A stretch of DNA of 64,000 nt from an uncultured Lachnospiraceae bacterium (lineage in GTDB: Bacteria > Bacillota > Clostridia > Lachnospirales > Lachnospiraceae), in contig CAMWTP010000021.1 of the NCBI GenBank assembly GCA_947177165.1, forward strand, positions 1 to 64,000, written 5' to 3'. The notes under the pieces are model-generated. The model saw only the letters and a program-made list of their open reading frames with translations. It was not told where the DNA came from and searched no databases. A program made the translations under genes and the position numbers. Of the stretch, positions 1-8,254 are shown one piece after another (position 1 is the stretch's first letter; every line of letters starts with the position of its first letter).

Positions 1-322
1 TCGTGAAATTATCAAGTTTCTTTCCGTTATGCCTGAAATACTTTGAGCTGGCTACCACCAGCCAATGCTCGGTTCTTATCTCCCTGACAGAGGCAAGCTC
101 CCCAATCTTTTCCCTGAGATCGTTTTCCCCGCTGTTAAACATCTGCACGCTGACATCGGGGACATCCGCCAAATCGAAATAATACTCGATACCGCCTGTC
201 ACGGCTATGATGTTGTTCACCGCCGCCGCTGCAAACATGGAACACAAAATGACGAACAGCAGCAGAATGATGTTCATGGTCTTTTTGCGTTTCAGATCTT
301 TTTTCAATACCCTCCAGAACAT
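1..322 (-). CDS. FtsX-like ABC transporter permease, N-terminal part only (leaves the window)
   Basis: The reading frame opens at an ATG (322-320) behind a GAGGG ribosome site and is still open at base 1, so only about the first 107 residues are visible. The start (MFWRVLKKDLKRKKTMN) followed by a single hydrophobic helix (about residues 17-40) and then an extracytoplasmic stretch is the usual beginning of FtsX/MacB-type permeases that work with an ABC ATPase in peptide or lipid export and resistance. The partner ATPase is not in view. It is divergent from the CpXC operon on the plus strand. Family call is from the N-terminal pattern only; substrate unknown. Confidence 0.7.
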   Translation of the reverse strand, partial: MFWRVLKKDLKRKKTMNIILLLFVILCSMFAAAAVNNIIAVTGGIEYYFDLADVPDVSVQMFNSGENDLREKIGELASVREIRTEHWLVVASSKYFRHNGKKLDNFT

Positions 323-424
323 AGTGTATCCCTCTTTTCCTGTGTTTTATTTTGTTCATGTTCTGAATCATATCATAGAAATTCTTAACAAGTCTTTAAC
401 TTTTGACGGAACATGAAAAAAGCA

Positions 425-530
425 TAAAGAAATTCCAAGCACAAAACCGTGGTAAAAACGCTCTGGTTCCGCCTCAAAGCTTTTTCCCTGCAGCAGCTCC
501 TCCATCGTCTGCTTGATGCTGTCATTTGAC
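425..530 (-). pseudogene. Possible remnant of a PD-(D/E)XK / AAA-ATPase-like protein
   Basis: Read on the minus strand this stretch encodes about 35 residues containing MEELLQGKSFEAE and ERFYHGFVLG. The FYHGFVLG pattern resembles the C-terminal nuclease part of the AAA-ATPase-like (DUF1703-type) proteins common in gut Firmicutes. There is no start or ribosome site, and the frame runs into unrelated sequence ending at a stop at 368-370. I read it as a gene scar; it could be chance similarity. Confidence 0.3.
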
Positions 531-554
531 AGCCCCCAAAGTTCATACTATAAT
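526..554 (+). promoter_or_regulatory. Consensus sigma-70 promoter for the CpXC-TPR-GGDEF operon
   Basis: TTGACA at 526-531 and TATAAT at 549-554 are separated by exactly 17 bases, a perfect housekeeping promoter, about 60 bases ahead of the TTG start at 615. The -10 sits inside a small palindrome, CTATAA-TGT-TTATAG, which could be an operator. Confidence 0.85.
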
Positions 555-614
555 GTTTATAGTAATAACCGCAAAATACATATTTCAGCACTATCAACTA
601 AGGAGGTATACCGA

Positions 615-1373
615 TTGAATAAACTTCACATGACCAAAAATCCCTGGGCAGCAGCCCAGACCACTGTCCAGTGCCAGCACTGCGGCAGCATATTTGCCGC
701 ACAGCGGATCAACTGCATCGACACGCTTTTATGGGCGGAAGGCAGGCAGCTCTTAGACGAAGGCGCTTTCTTCCACCCCGTCTGTGCCCAGTGTCAGACA
801 CGAAACGAGATTTGTTATCCCAGCCGCTACATTGACAGGGAATTGGGCATCGCTGCTGTACTGGTGCCGGGTATCGAGAGCCAGGACCCCGGCGAACTTC
901 TCCCGCACATGAACTGCTATATGGACAGACTTGCCGCAGGAGACATGCAGCACAGGGCTGTCGGCAATTTTTACGCAATGGCAGAGCAGATGCGCATTCA
1001 TCAACACGGACTGAACGACAAGGCAGTACATCTCTTAAAACCGCTTATCATCGGAAGCCTGCAGTCGAAAGGCTTTGAAGTGTGGAACGGCTTCTTTATG
1101 GATCTGCTGCACCCGGAAGGCGCGGAACAGATGGACGATACGATCTACATGTCAACACAGGAAAATGTGGAAGAGGCTTATACGGAGGACGTCTATCAAT
1201 TTTATATCCACCTCACAAACGGAGATATCATTCCCCGCGGAATCAATGACACTGCCTACCAGATCTGCATGAACATTTTGAGAGACAAAGGGATGACAGA
1301 TGATGACGGACTGTTCCATCTCTATGATTTGTCATGGGCAATCGATATCCATAACAGTCTGTACCCCAATTGA
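615..1373 (+). CDS. CpXC domain protein (zinc-ribbon-like), unknown role
   Basis: A 252-residue cytoplasmic protein. Two CxxC pairs, C20-x2-C23 (CQHC) and C57-x2-C60 (CAQC), separated by a hydrophobic strand pair, are the hallmark of the CpXC domain, presumably binding one zinc. The rest is mostly helical with no recognised motif. The start is TTG at 615: AGGAGG at 601-606 is eight bases upstream, whereas the next ATG (630) is too far from it. It is first in a three-gene operon with a TPR protein (19-base gap) and a LacI-sensor/GGDEF protein, and follows a consensus promoter. CpXC proteins often accompany TPR proteins in Firmicutes, but the function is not known and I do not assign one. Confidence 0.85.
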   Translation: MNKLHMTKNPWAAAQTTVQCQHCGSIFAAQRINCIDTLLWAEGRQLLDEGAFFHPVCAQCQTRNEICYPSRYIDRELGIAAVLVPGIESQDPGELLPHMNCYMDRLAAGDMQHRAVGNFYAMAEQMRIHQHGLNDKAVHLLKPLIIGSLQSKGFEVWNGFFMDLLHPEGAEQMDDTIYMSTQENVEEAYTEDVYQFYIHLTNGDIIPRGINDTAYQICMNILRDKGMTDDDGLFHLYDLSWAIDIHNSLYPN

Positions 1374-1392
1374 GACAGGAGGCGTCGAACAT

Positions 1393-2943
1393 ATGAAATC
1401 AAGTATTGTAAAAAAAGCAGAACAACTATATCATACTGGAAATGTACAGGAAGCGCTTCACTACTATGCCTCCTGTCTATGGAACGGCGAGGAGAACAGC
1501 ACAGATCCCATCGCCGAATGGCTCGGAGACGAAAATCTTGTCGCCAAGGCTGGCGAAGAGGCCGTCTGTGCCTTTATCGCGGCGATTCTGTTCACAATCG
1601 ACCGCTGCGAAGATCCTCTGCGGGAACATCTGTGGTCACTCTGCCACAATACATTTGACCGCATTACAGCGTGCAGTGCCAGAAACGAAACCTCCGACAG
1701 ATACGTCGCGGAATGTAATCTCTACCGCCACCAGAATGAGCCGGAAAAGGCGCTGGACATCATCTTAAAAGGACTTGCCCAGGGAGGAACCACATCGAGA
1801 TACACTTTCGCCGGACTGACTTATCTTGACCTGGAACAGGAGGAGGAAGCGGAAAAATATATTGCGCTGGGACTTGCGTCCGATCCGGACAATGCCGCTG
1901 CGTACAATGATCTGGGAGATTATTATTTTAAGAAAAGACGCTGGCAGAAAGCGGGCAAATGTTATTACAAAGTCCTGGAAGCCGGCGATTACAATGACTG
2001 CAGCTGGGCGGAACCCTCATGGATTTTCTGCTGCTTCATGGCGGACGCCGATCCCTATGAGCTGGAGCGGCTCGTCGTGTGCGCTGCCGCCGATGTCAAT
2101 AATGAGCGTGCGCAGGAGCTTTGCCAAAGGGCAGCATTTGAGCAGCTGACGCCCAATGTCGATTATCTGGATTCTAGCTCTGAGAGCATCGTCAACGCGG
2201 CGCGCAGCATGCGAAAGAGCGGCAACACATCCGGCGTGGCGAGCTGCACCACAAGCTGTCAGGAATCGGCAAGCGGCATCAACGCGGCGCGCCTTGCCAT
2301 AGAGCAGATCTGCGGACATCCCTGCACGTTCACCGTTACTGCCAGCAAAGCGCAGACCCCGCCGCTCGACACCCCCCTGGACGATGAGGGACTCGTTTTG
2401 TGGCACTATCATGACCTCAACACCCCGGTTCCCGCCGTTAATGCACCGTCCGATTTTGTCAGCAGCCTTGTCGGAAAACTGGCTGCAGCAGATTTTTCCC
2501 TGAAAGTATGGTATGAAGCAGCAAAGGACTGTGCCGCAAAGCTTTCACCGGAACAGTATCATGAGCTATACGGTGTCATGGTCTATCCGCCCGCACAGAA
2601 GGACAATGAGATTTATGCCGAGGACTGGCTGTCGCGTGTTCAGTTTGCGGCGGTATGCATTCTGGCGCACATATCACTCCGCGAGATTGACAAAATCTGC
2701 AAGGGACAGCTCGACTGGCCGATTATCCCAGCGTTTACCCTCGCCGCATGGCTTGCCACACAGGATTCCGCCTATGTACAGTGGGCAGCGGGACTGTTAA
2801 GTCTCGTGCAAAGCCGCATATCGCGGAGTAACTACTGCTTTTTTGAATACGCATACACCTGCGCTGCCTATCTGCTGCCAGACCAGACGGAGGAATACTA
2901 CGCGAAACTGTGGCAGTGGCGCCAGTCGTTGCTAGAATTTTAA
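1393..2943 (+). CDS. TPR-repeat protein
   Basis: A 516-residue soluble protein. Helical-pair repeats are clear between about residues 125 and 205 (for example AAAYNDLGDYYFKKRRWQKA), typical tetratricopeptide repeats used for protein-protein contact. The C-terminal half is helical, without recognised catalytic residues. The ATG at 1393 has ACAGGAGG about ten bases upstream; an in-frame upstream extension lies inside the preceding gene and lacks a ribosome site. It lies between a CpXC protein and a GGDEF signalling protein with gaps of 19 and 18 bases, so it is probably co-transcribed and may scaffold one of them. No specific function can be stated. Confidence 0.85.
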   Translation: MKSSIVKKAEQLYHTGNVQEALHYYASCLWNGEENSTDPIAEWLGDENLVAKAGEEAVCAFIAAILFTIDRCEDPLREHLWSLCHNTFDRITACSARNETSDRYVAECNLYRHQNEPEKALDIILKGLAQGGTTSRYTFAGLTYLDLEQEEEAEKYIALGLASDPDNAAAYNDLGDYYFKKRRWQKAGKCYYKVLEAGDYNDCSWAEPSWIFCCFMADADPYELERLVVCAAADVNNERAQELCQRAAFEQLTPNVDYLDSSSESIVNAARSMRKSGNTSGVASCTTSCQESASGINAARLAIEQICGHPCTFTVTASKAQTPPLDTPLDDEGLVLWHYHDLNTPVPAVNAPSDFVSSLVGKLAAADFSLKVWYEAAKDCAAKLSPEQYHELYGVMVYPPAQKDNEIYAEDWLSRVQFAAVCILAHISLREIDKICKGQLDWPIIPAFTLAAWLATQDSAYVQWAAGLLSLVQSRISRSNYCFFEYAYTCAAYLLPDQTEEYYAKLWQWRQSLLEF

Positions 2944-2961
2944 AAATAAGGAGTATCAGCT

Positions 2962-4878
2962 ATGTACCAGGCAAAGAAAATCGGCATTTTTATCTCACAC
3001 ATATTTGGTGAGTTCCAGCGCAGTCTGTGTCAGGGAATCATTGACAAGGCAGCAGCGTTTGGCTATATCGTGGAAATCTTCTCCTCCACGGACGGGGAGG
3101 ATGTCGGCAGCTACAGCTTAGGGGAAAGCAGCATCCTGCGCATTCCGAATTACGACGAATTTTCCGGCGTCTGCCTTGCCTCCGACACATACCTTCTGCC
3201 CTCGCTGAGAGAGCGCATCGCACAGACTCTCACGAAAAAGTGCACCTGCCCCATCATAGAAATCACACAGCGCAAGGCTTCTTTCCCAGCCGTCGTGCTG
3301 GATAACGACAAAGCTGCCGCCCAGCTGACAGAACATTTGATCATAGAGCACCACCACAGACGAATCTGTTATCTGGGAAACTGCCTGGAAAGCGATTTCT
3401 CCGAAAAACGGTTTCAATATTACAAAAGTGTCATGGATAAATACCAGCTGCCCGTATCAGAAAATGACTACTGCAGCTGTGACTATTCCCGCGAGGCCAT
3501 CTCTGCCGCTGTCGACTGCTTTTTAAGACCAGATGCAAAGCCAGACTCCATCATCTGCTACAACGACCGCATGGCAATGTCCCTGATGGAAGCGCTGTAC
3601 AACCGCGGCCTGCGTATTCCGCAAGACATTGCCGTTGTGGGTTTTGACAATCTGGAAATCGGCAGAAATGTCACGCCTGCACTGTCAACCGTCGCCTTCC
3701 CTATCTATGAGATGGGGCAGACCGCGATGAACCTTCTGCTGGACACCTTCAAGGGAAAGGCACTTCCCGAACGCACCGTCATCACCGCAGAGCCGCTGTA
3801 CCGCACCTCCTGCGGCTGCGCCAAAAAGAAGGGCACGCTGCCCGGCCTCTACGAAAACCGCCTGATGGAGCGCATAAACACGCTGGAAAACGCCATGCTG
3901 AACAATATCAAGATGACCACCACCCTCTGCCGCATCCGTGAATTGGACGAGGGCATGGAGCTTTTGGAAAAGTTTCTTCCGCGAATTGACAACTGTCATG
4001 AATTTTACATCTGCCTGTACCAGAATTGGGATTCCATTCCCTCCCATATCCGTGAGATTACCTCCGCACAGGAGGAATACAAGGATCAGGATATTCTGAT
4101 GATGCCCTTTGCCTACAAGGACGGGAAACTTGCCCACCCATGCAGCTTCACCAAGAAACATACCCTGCCGGACTATATCTACACCGATTCCCAGTCCGCC
4201 TACATTTACTCTCCCCTGTATTTTGAGGATCGGGAATTTGGATATGCCGCCCTCTCCTACAAGGATAATATACTCGCTTACCAGTTCAATTTTCTCACAT
4301 GGATTGTAAATGTGAGCCGAATGCTGCGAAATATCTGCGAATCCAGGCAGACCGACCTGATGGTCAGCCGGTTAGAGGACATTTACATGAAAGATGACCT
4401 GACAGGGCTGTACAATCGTCAGGGCATCTACCAGCTCACTGAATCCTTTCTGGAACAGGCAAAAAAGGACAATGCGATTGTGCTTGTCATGGTGTTTGAT
4501 TTAGATGGTCTAAAGATCATCAACGACAATTTTGGACATATGGAGGGCGATTTTGCCGTTCAAGTGCTGGGACACGCTTTGAGGCACAGCTGCAATGACG
4601 AAGAGATGCTTCTGGCACGTGTCGGCGGGGACAAATTCTTTGCACTCTCCGCCAGTATGACCGAAGAAGCTGCCAGGGAAACGACCATGGCAGTCCACAA
4701 ATATCTGGAGAATTACAACAAGCTCCACACAAAGAAATATAACATCCGTGTCAGCAGCGGCTACGCGTTGGAAGCTGCCCATAGCATCACGGATATTCAG
4801 AAACTATTCGATGCCGCCAGCCAGAAAATGTATGCAGAAAAGAAATCAAAAAGGAACTCGAACGTTGAAGCCAGGTAA
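2962..4878 (+). CDS. LacI-type sensor domain fused to a (degenerate) GGDEF domain
   Basis: A 638-residue cytoplasmic protein. Residues 5-290 are a periplasmic-binding/LacI-type ligand fold without the usual N-terminal DNA-binding HTH; there is no signal or membrane segment. A middle region (about 290-470) follows the SCGC element seen in such proteins. A GGDEF domain occupies about 475-632, with DLDGLKIINDNFGH and the signature at 555-559. That signature reads GGDKF instead of GG[DE]EF: K558 replaces a glutamate normally needed for cyclic-di-GMP synthesis. It may therefore be an inactive GTP/nucleotide-binding sensor. AAGGAG precedes the ATG. It is the last gene of the CpXC-TPR operon and ends at a bidirectional terminator shared with the convergent YesN-type regulator. 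Confidence 0.9.
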   Translation: MYQAKKIGIFISHIFGEFQRSLCQGIIDKAAAFGYIVEIFSSTDGEDVGSYSLGESSILRIPNYDEFSGVCLASDTYLLPSLRERIAQTLTKKCTCPIIEITQRKASFPAVVLDNDKAAAQLTEHLIIEHHHRRICYLGNCLESDFSEKRFQYYKSVMDKYQLPVSENDYCSCDYSREAISAAVDCFLRPDAKPDSIICYNDRMAMSLMEALYNRGLRIPQDIAVVGFDNLEIGRNVTPALSTVAFPIYEMGQTAMNLLLDTFKGKALPERTVITAEPLYRTSCGCAKKKGTLPGLYENRLMERINTLENAMLNNIKMTTTLCRIRELDEGMELLEKFLPRIDNCHEFYICLYQNWDSIPSHIREITSAQEEYKDQDILMMPFAYKDGKLAHPCSFTKKHTLPDYIYTDSQSAYIYSPLYFEDREFGYAALSYKDNILAYQFNFLTWIVNVSRMLRNICESRQTDLMVSRLEDIYMKDDLTGLYNRQGIYQLTESFLEQAKKDNAIVLVMVFDLDGLKIINDNFGHMEGDFAVQVLGHALRHSCNDEEMLLARVGGDKFFALSASMTEEAARETTMAVHKYLENYNKLHTKKYNIRVSSGYALEAAHSITDIQKLFDAASQKMYAEKKSKRNSNVEAR

Positions 4879-4889
4879 AGAACATCCTG

Positions 4890-4931
4890 AAATATGCAGT
4901 TCACCGGTCACGGAACTGCATATTTTTTCTG
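4890..4931. terminator. Bidirectional Rho-independent terminator
   Basis: Perfect 13-base stem (4890-4902 with 4913-4925, left arm AAATATGCAGTTC) and a T run on the plus strand; the minus-strand reading also ends in T-rich sequence. It lies between two convergent genes and overlaps the last codons of the minus-strand response regulator. Confidence 0.9.
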
Positions 4932-6352
4932 TACTCCGTGGGCGAAACCCCGCACTGGCTCTTGAAGAGTTTCATGAAATGCTTCTCGTTCTCGTAGCCG
5001 ACTTTCTGGCTGATTTCTATGACGCGCATGTCCGTTTCTTCCAATAGACGCTTCGCCTCGTTCACCCGGAGCTCCTTCAGATAATTCACAAAATTTTTTC
5101 CTGTGTATTGTTTGAACACGTACGAAAACAGGGAATAGTTCATGGACACATAGTTGGAAATCACAGCCATGTTCAGGTCCTTGTCAAAATTTTCCTCAAT
5201 ATAAGCAATCGCCTGTTTCATCCTGGACTTATTTCTGTAATCGTCAAACTCTGTATGAATCTTCTCATGAAATCCAATCAGCCAGACAGCCAGCTCCTCC
5301 ATCAGCTCTTCGAGATTGGCAAACTGGTAAATATTCTGAAACCGCAGCAGCCCCTGCTCCTCCCCCTGTAAAACATTCTGGTATGTGCGGAACATCTCAT
5401 CCATAAAAATGCCAATGCTCTTCTCCAACACACTCCCCGAATACCGGTCCCGCCTGATTTCACCCAAAAACAGCTCCATAAGTTTCAGCGCGCCGGAAAT
5501 CTTGTCAGTGCCTGCCATCTGCACAATCTGATGCACCTTCTCTTCATCGACCTTTCCCCGCTCTTCCAACAGTGCCTCTGTGTACTCCACTTCGTGCTTT
5601 GCGCGCAGAAACGCCTCCTTCCTCGCCATCCTCGCTTCCGCATAGGCCTCCTTCAACTGTGCGACACCCGAATGCAGCCTGCTGATTCCCACATAAGCGT
5701 CCGCAAGCTCATTTTTCAGCAAAAACTCTTTGTTTTCCCGTCCGATGATATACACGCAGTTTCCCTCGATATCGCCAAGGCACAGATAGCTTGCGTTCTC
5801 TTCCGTCTCCTCCCCGGAATTTTCGAGGCAGCACACCACATACTCTTTCGACAGCAGCTTCCTCTCAAACCGCTGTGTCACGTTCTGGATTTCCTTCTCC
5901 GTGATATGCTCATTCAATATCATATATTTGAGCTGCTGACAGCCGAGTTCCCTCGTCTCTCTGTCGCTCTCGTTATTTTTCTGGATTTCCTCCTCCAGCT
6001 TTTTCAGGATTTCTACAATCTGCTCCCGCTCCACAGGCTTTAAGATATATTCCCTCACCCCCATGCGCAAGAGCTGTACCGCATAGGTAAAATCATCATA
6101 TCCGCTGATTGCGACCGTCAGCGGCTTGTGCTCTAACTTCTGCATTGCCCCGACCAGCTCAATGCCGTCCATTTTGGGCATTCTGATATCCGTGAACATC
6201 ACATCGATCTTCTGGCTGCCCAGGATCTCCAACGCGATCTGTCCATTGTTGCATTCCATGATATTTTGAACCGGCACGCCGGAACGCTGTATCATCGCCC
6301 TGATTCCCTGGCGAATCATCTTCTCATCTTCCACAATCAATACTGTATTCAA
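4901..6352 (-). CDS. YesN-type response regulator (REC + AraC HTH)
   Basis: A 483-residue regulator. Residues 1-120 form a receiver domain with the acidic EDE near residue 9 and the phospho-accepting Asp near 55 (VMFTDIRMPKMDG). The middle is helical, and about residues 385-480 form an AraC-type double HTH ending in GYENEKHFMKLFK. I chose the TTG at 6352: GGAGG lies seven bases upstream, whereas the in-frame GTG at 6358 almost touches it. It follows the YesM-type kinase gene with a 54-base gap, and the pair is led by a binding lipoprotein. By family it should activate the neighbouring sugar transporter and phosphorylase genes on sensing the glycan; that target assignment is inference. Confidence 0.93.
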   Translation of the reverse strand: MNTVLIVEDEKMIRQGIRAMIQRSGVPVQNIMECNNGQIALEILGSQKIDVMFTDIRMPKMDGIELVGAMQKLEHKPLTVAISGYDDFTYAVQLLRMGVREYILKPVEREQIVEILKKLEEEIQKNNESDRETRELGCQQLKYMILNEHITEKEIQNVTQRFERKLLSKEYVVCCLENSGEETEENASYLCLGDIEGNCVYIIGRENKEFLLKNELADAYVGISRLHSGVAQLKEAYAEARMARKEAFLRAKHEVEYTEALLEERGKVDEEKVHQIVQMAGTDKISGALKLMELFLGEIRRDRYSGSVLEKSIGIFMDEMFRTYQNVLQGEEQGLLRFQNIYQFANLEELMEELAVWLIGFHEKIHTEFDDYRNKSRMKQAIAYIEENFDKDLNMAVISNYVSMNYSLFSYVFKQYTGKNFVNYLKELRVNEAKRLLEETDMRVIEISQKVGYENEKHFMKLFKSQCGVSPTEYRKNMQFRDR

Positions 6353-6412
6353 CTTCACACCTCCATTCCGTCAGCTATTCATGCACCCTTGTACAAAGAT
6401 CAGCACTGTTTT

Positions 6413-8230
6413 TCACTGCTGTCTGATCGACGCCGTACCTGTTAACGGAACACGCACCACAATTTTTGTATAACACCCCAGTTTTGACGCGATTTCAATA
6501 CCGTAAGCATCGCCAAAGCTCATCTTGATCCTGTCCTGTACATTTTTTAAACCGATTCCATTTCCAGAACCGCCAGACGCTTCGATCTCACCCGCTATTT
6601 TCCTGTACAGCTGCACGACCTCCTCCTCACTCATACCCTTTCCCGCATCTGTAATCTCGATCATACAGTCTTTCCCGTCTGCAATTCCTTTGATGTAAAT
6701 ATTGGTATCCTCCGCCATCTGCTCAATCCCATGATAAATGGCGTTTTCGACGATCGGCTGCAGGGACATCTTGGGTATCTGCTGCTGATAAACGATATCT
6801 GGTATATTCAAGGACAGATAGATCTCATAGTCAAACCGCAAATTAATCAGCTTGAGGTAATTTCTGATATAGTCGACTTCCTGCTCCACCGTCACGTTCC
6901 CGGAATTCCAGCGCATACTGTAGCGCAGCAGCTTGCCGAAGGTCGTGATGGCATCTGAGATCTCGTACTTTTCTTCGATCTCAGCCATCATTTTGATGGA
7001 TTCCAGCACATTGTAGATAAAGTGCGCATTAATCTGATTCTGCAACGCCTTGATCTCGGAGTTTTTTGCAAGCAGCTCCCGCTTGAGATTGTCCTCCATC
7101 AGCCGCTTGATCTCGGAGAGCATCTTATTGAACTGGCTGCCAAGCTCCCCCATCTCATCCATTCCACAGTTCTCAATCACGACATCCAGATTGCCCGCCT
7201 GCACTTCCTTGATCGCCCCCAGAATCCGGTAAAGCTGCTGCAGCACCGTCTTCACCACGGCGTTAATCCCGAGCACGAGAAGCGGAATCAGCGCGACAGC
7301 CAGCAGGACAAACAGGTTTCGCATATGCCTGATTCTGCCCACATTTCCCGAGATATCCTGCACACAGACCAGTGTCCCTGACAGCTCCTTCACAGCAAGA
7401 CATCCCACTATGACGTCTTTTCTGTTGATTACGGTATGATAATATGTTTCCGCATAAGCATCCTGCGCCATATCCTCCAGCGTCGTCCGCATCAAAAGAT
7501 TGTCCCTGTCCTGCTCTTCGCCGTAATAAAAGCTTCCCTTCTCATCCATAAAACAGGTAATCATCTCCGCATTCCCGTCATACATTCCTTCAAACATGGT
7601 CTCCATGGACATCGCAGCTTCGAGGATTCCAAGCTCCCCATACTCATAATCCTCGATACGAGTCACCAGCGACACAAGCTTATTGTTCTGAGCATTTGCA
7701 TAGGAGTCAAAAATTGTATCCGCATAATGAAACTTCCATCCGGTTATCACCTCGTCCTGTGCCCACGCCAGACGTTCCATTCTGCTGCGCGAATACAGCA
7801 CAGGCATCATCTCCTTCAGATTGTCCCCCTCCGCATATACCCGTATCTGATACAGATACAGATTGCTGTTGATCATCCGCTCCATGGACGCAATATCATT
7901 GTGGTAAAACGCATTCAATTCCTGTACTGGTATTGTTTTTCCCTGTTTTACCTTCACCAGATATTCCAGCAATGCCTGATTGCTCAGAAAAAACTGTGTG
8001 GACATATTGATGGATTCCACATTTTTGCGAATCTGCGCTTTCTGGCGCTCCATCTCGTACTCCAATTTGCTCAGTCCCTCCTGAATCACAGCCTGCTCCA
8101 TCGTCCAGAACAAAAATCCCGCAAATATTCCAATCGGCACTGCAATAAAAAGAATAATCATCAGTGTAAACCTGACATTAAGCTTCAACGCATCAAACCT
8201 CTGCCTGATGCTCCTCAAACTGTTTTGCAT
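6413..8230 (-). CDS. YesM-type sensor histidine kinase
   Basis: A 605-residue membrane kinase. One TM near 20-42, a large extracytoplasmic sensor to about 300, a second TM near 300-322, HAMP to about 375, then the LytS/YesM-type His box QINAHFIYN near 400 and an HATPase domain with NAIYHG (N box), DAGKGM and GNGIGL. The His box has Ala where the family usually has Pro (NPHFLYN). It sits between a binding lipoprotein gene (24-base gap) and its cognate YesN-type regulator, so the lipoprotein could present ligand to this sensor. The ATG at 8230 has no good ribosome site at normal spacing, so the exact start is uncertain. Confidence 0.92.
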   Translation of the reverse strand: MQNSLRSIRQRFDALKLNVRFTLMIILFIAVPIGIFAGFLFWTMEQAVIQEGLSKLEYEMERQKAQIRKNVESINMSTQFFLSNQALLEYLVKVKQGKTIPVQELNAFYHNDIASMERMINSNLYLYQIRVYAEGDNLKEMMPVLYSRSRMERLAWAQDEVITGWKFHYADTIFDSYANAQNNKLVSLVTRIEDYEYGELGILEAAMSMETMFEGMYDGNAEMITCFMDEKGSFYYGEEQDRDNLLMRTTLEDMAQDAYAETYYHTVINRKDVIVGCLAVKELSGTLVCVQDISGNVGRIRHMRNLFVLLAVALIPLLVLGINAVVKTVLQQLYRILGAIKEVQAGNLDVVIENCGMDEMGELGSQFNKMLSEIKRLMEDNLKRELLAKNSEIKALQNQINAHFIYNVLESIKMMAEIEEKYEISDAITTFGKLLRYSMRWNSGNVTVEQEVDYIRNYLKLINLRFDYEIYLSLNIPDIVYQQQIPKMSLQPIVENAIYHGIEQMAEDTNIYIKGIADGKDCMIEITDAGKGMSEEEVVQLYRKIAGEIEASGGSGNGIGLKNVQDRIKMSFGDAYGIEIASKLGCYTKIVVRVPLTGTASIRQQ

Positions 8231-8254
8231 CCTGTTGACACCCCGGCTTCCCTG

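Noticed and set aside
385-597. 70-residue minus-strand frame
   Set aside because: Wrong frame relative to the remnant at 425-530; Cys/Arg-rich shadow with no start signal.
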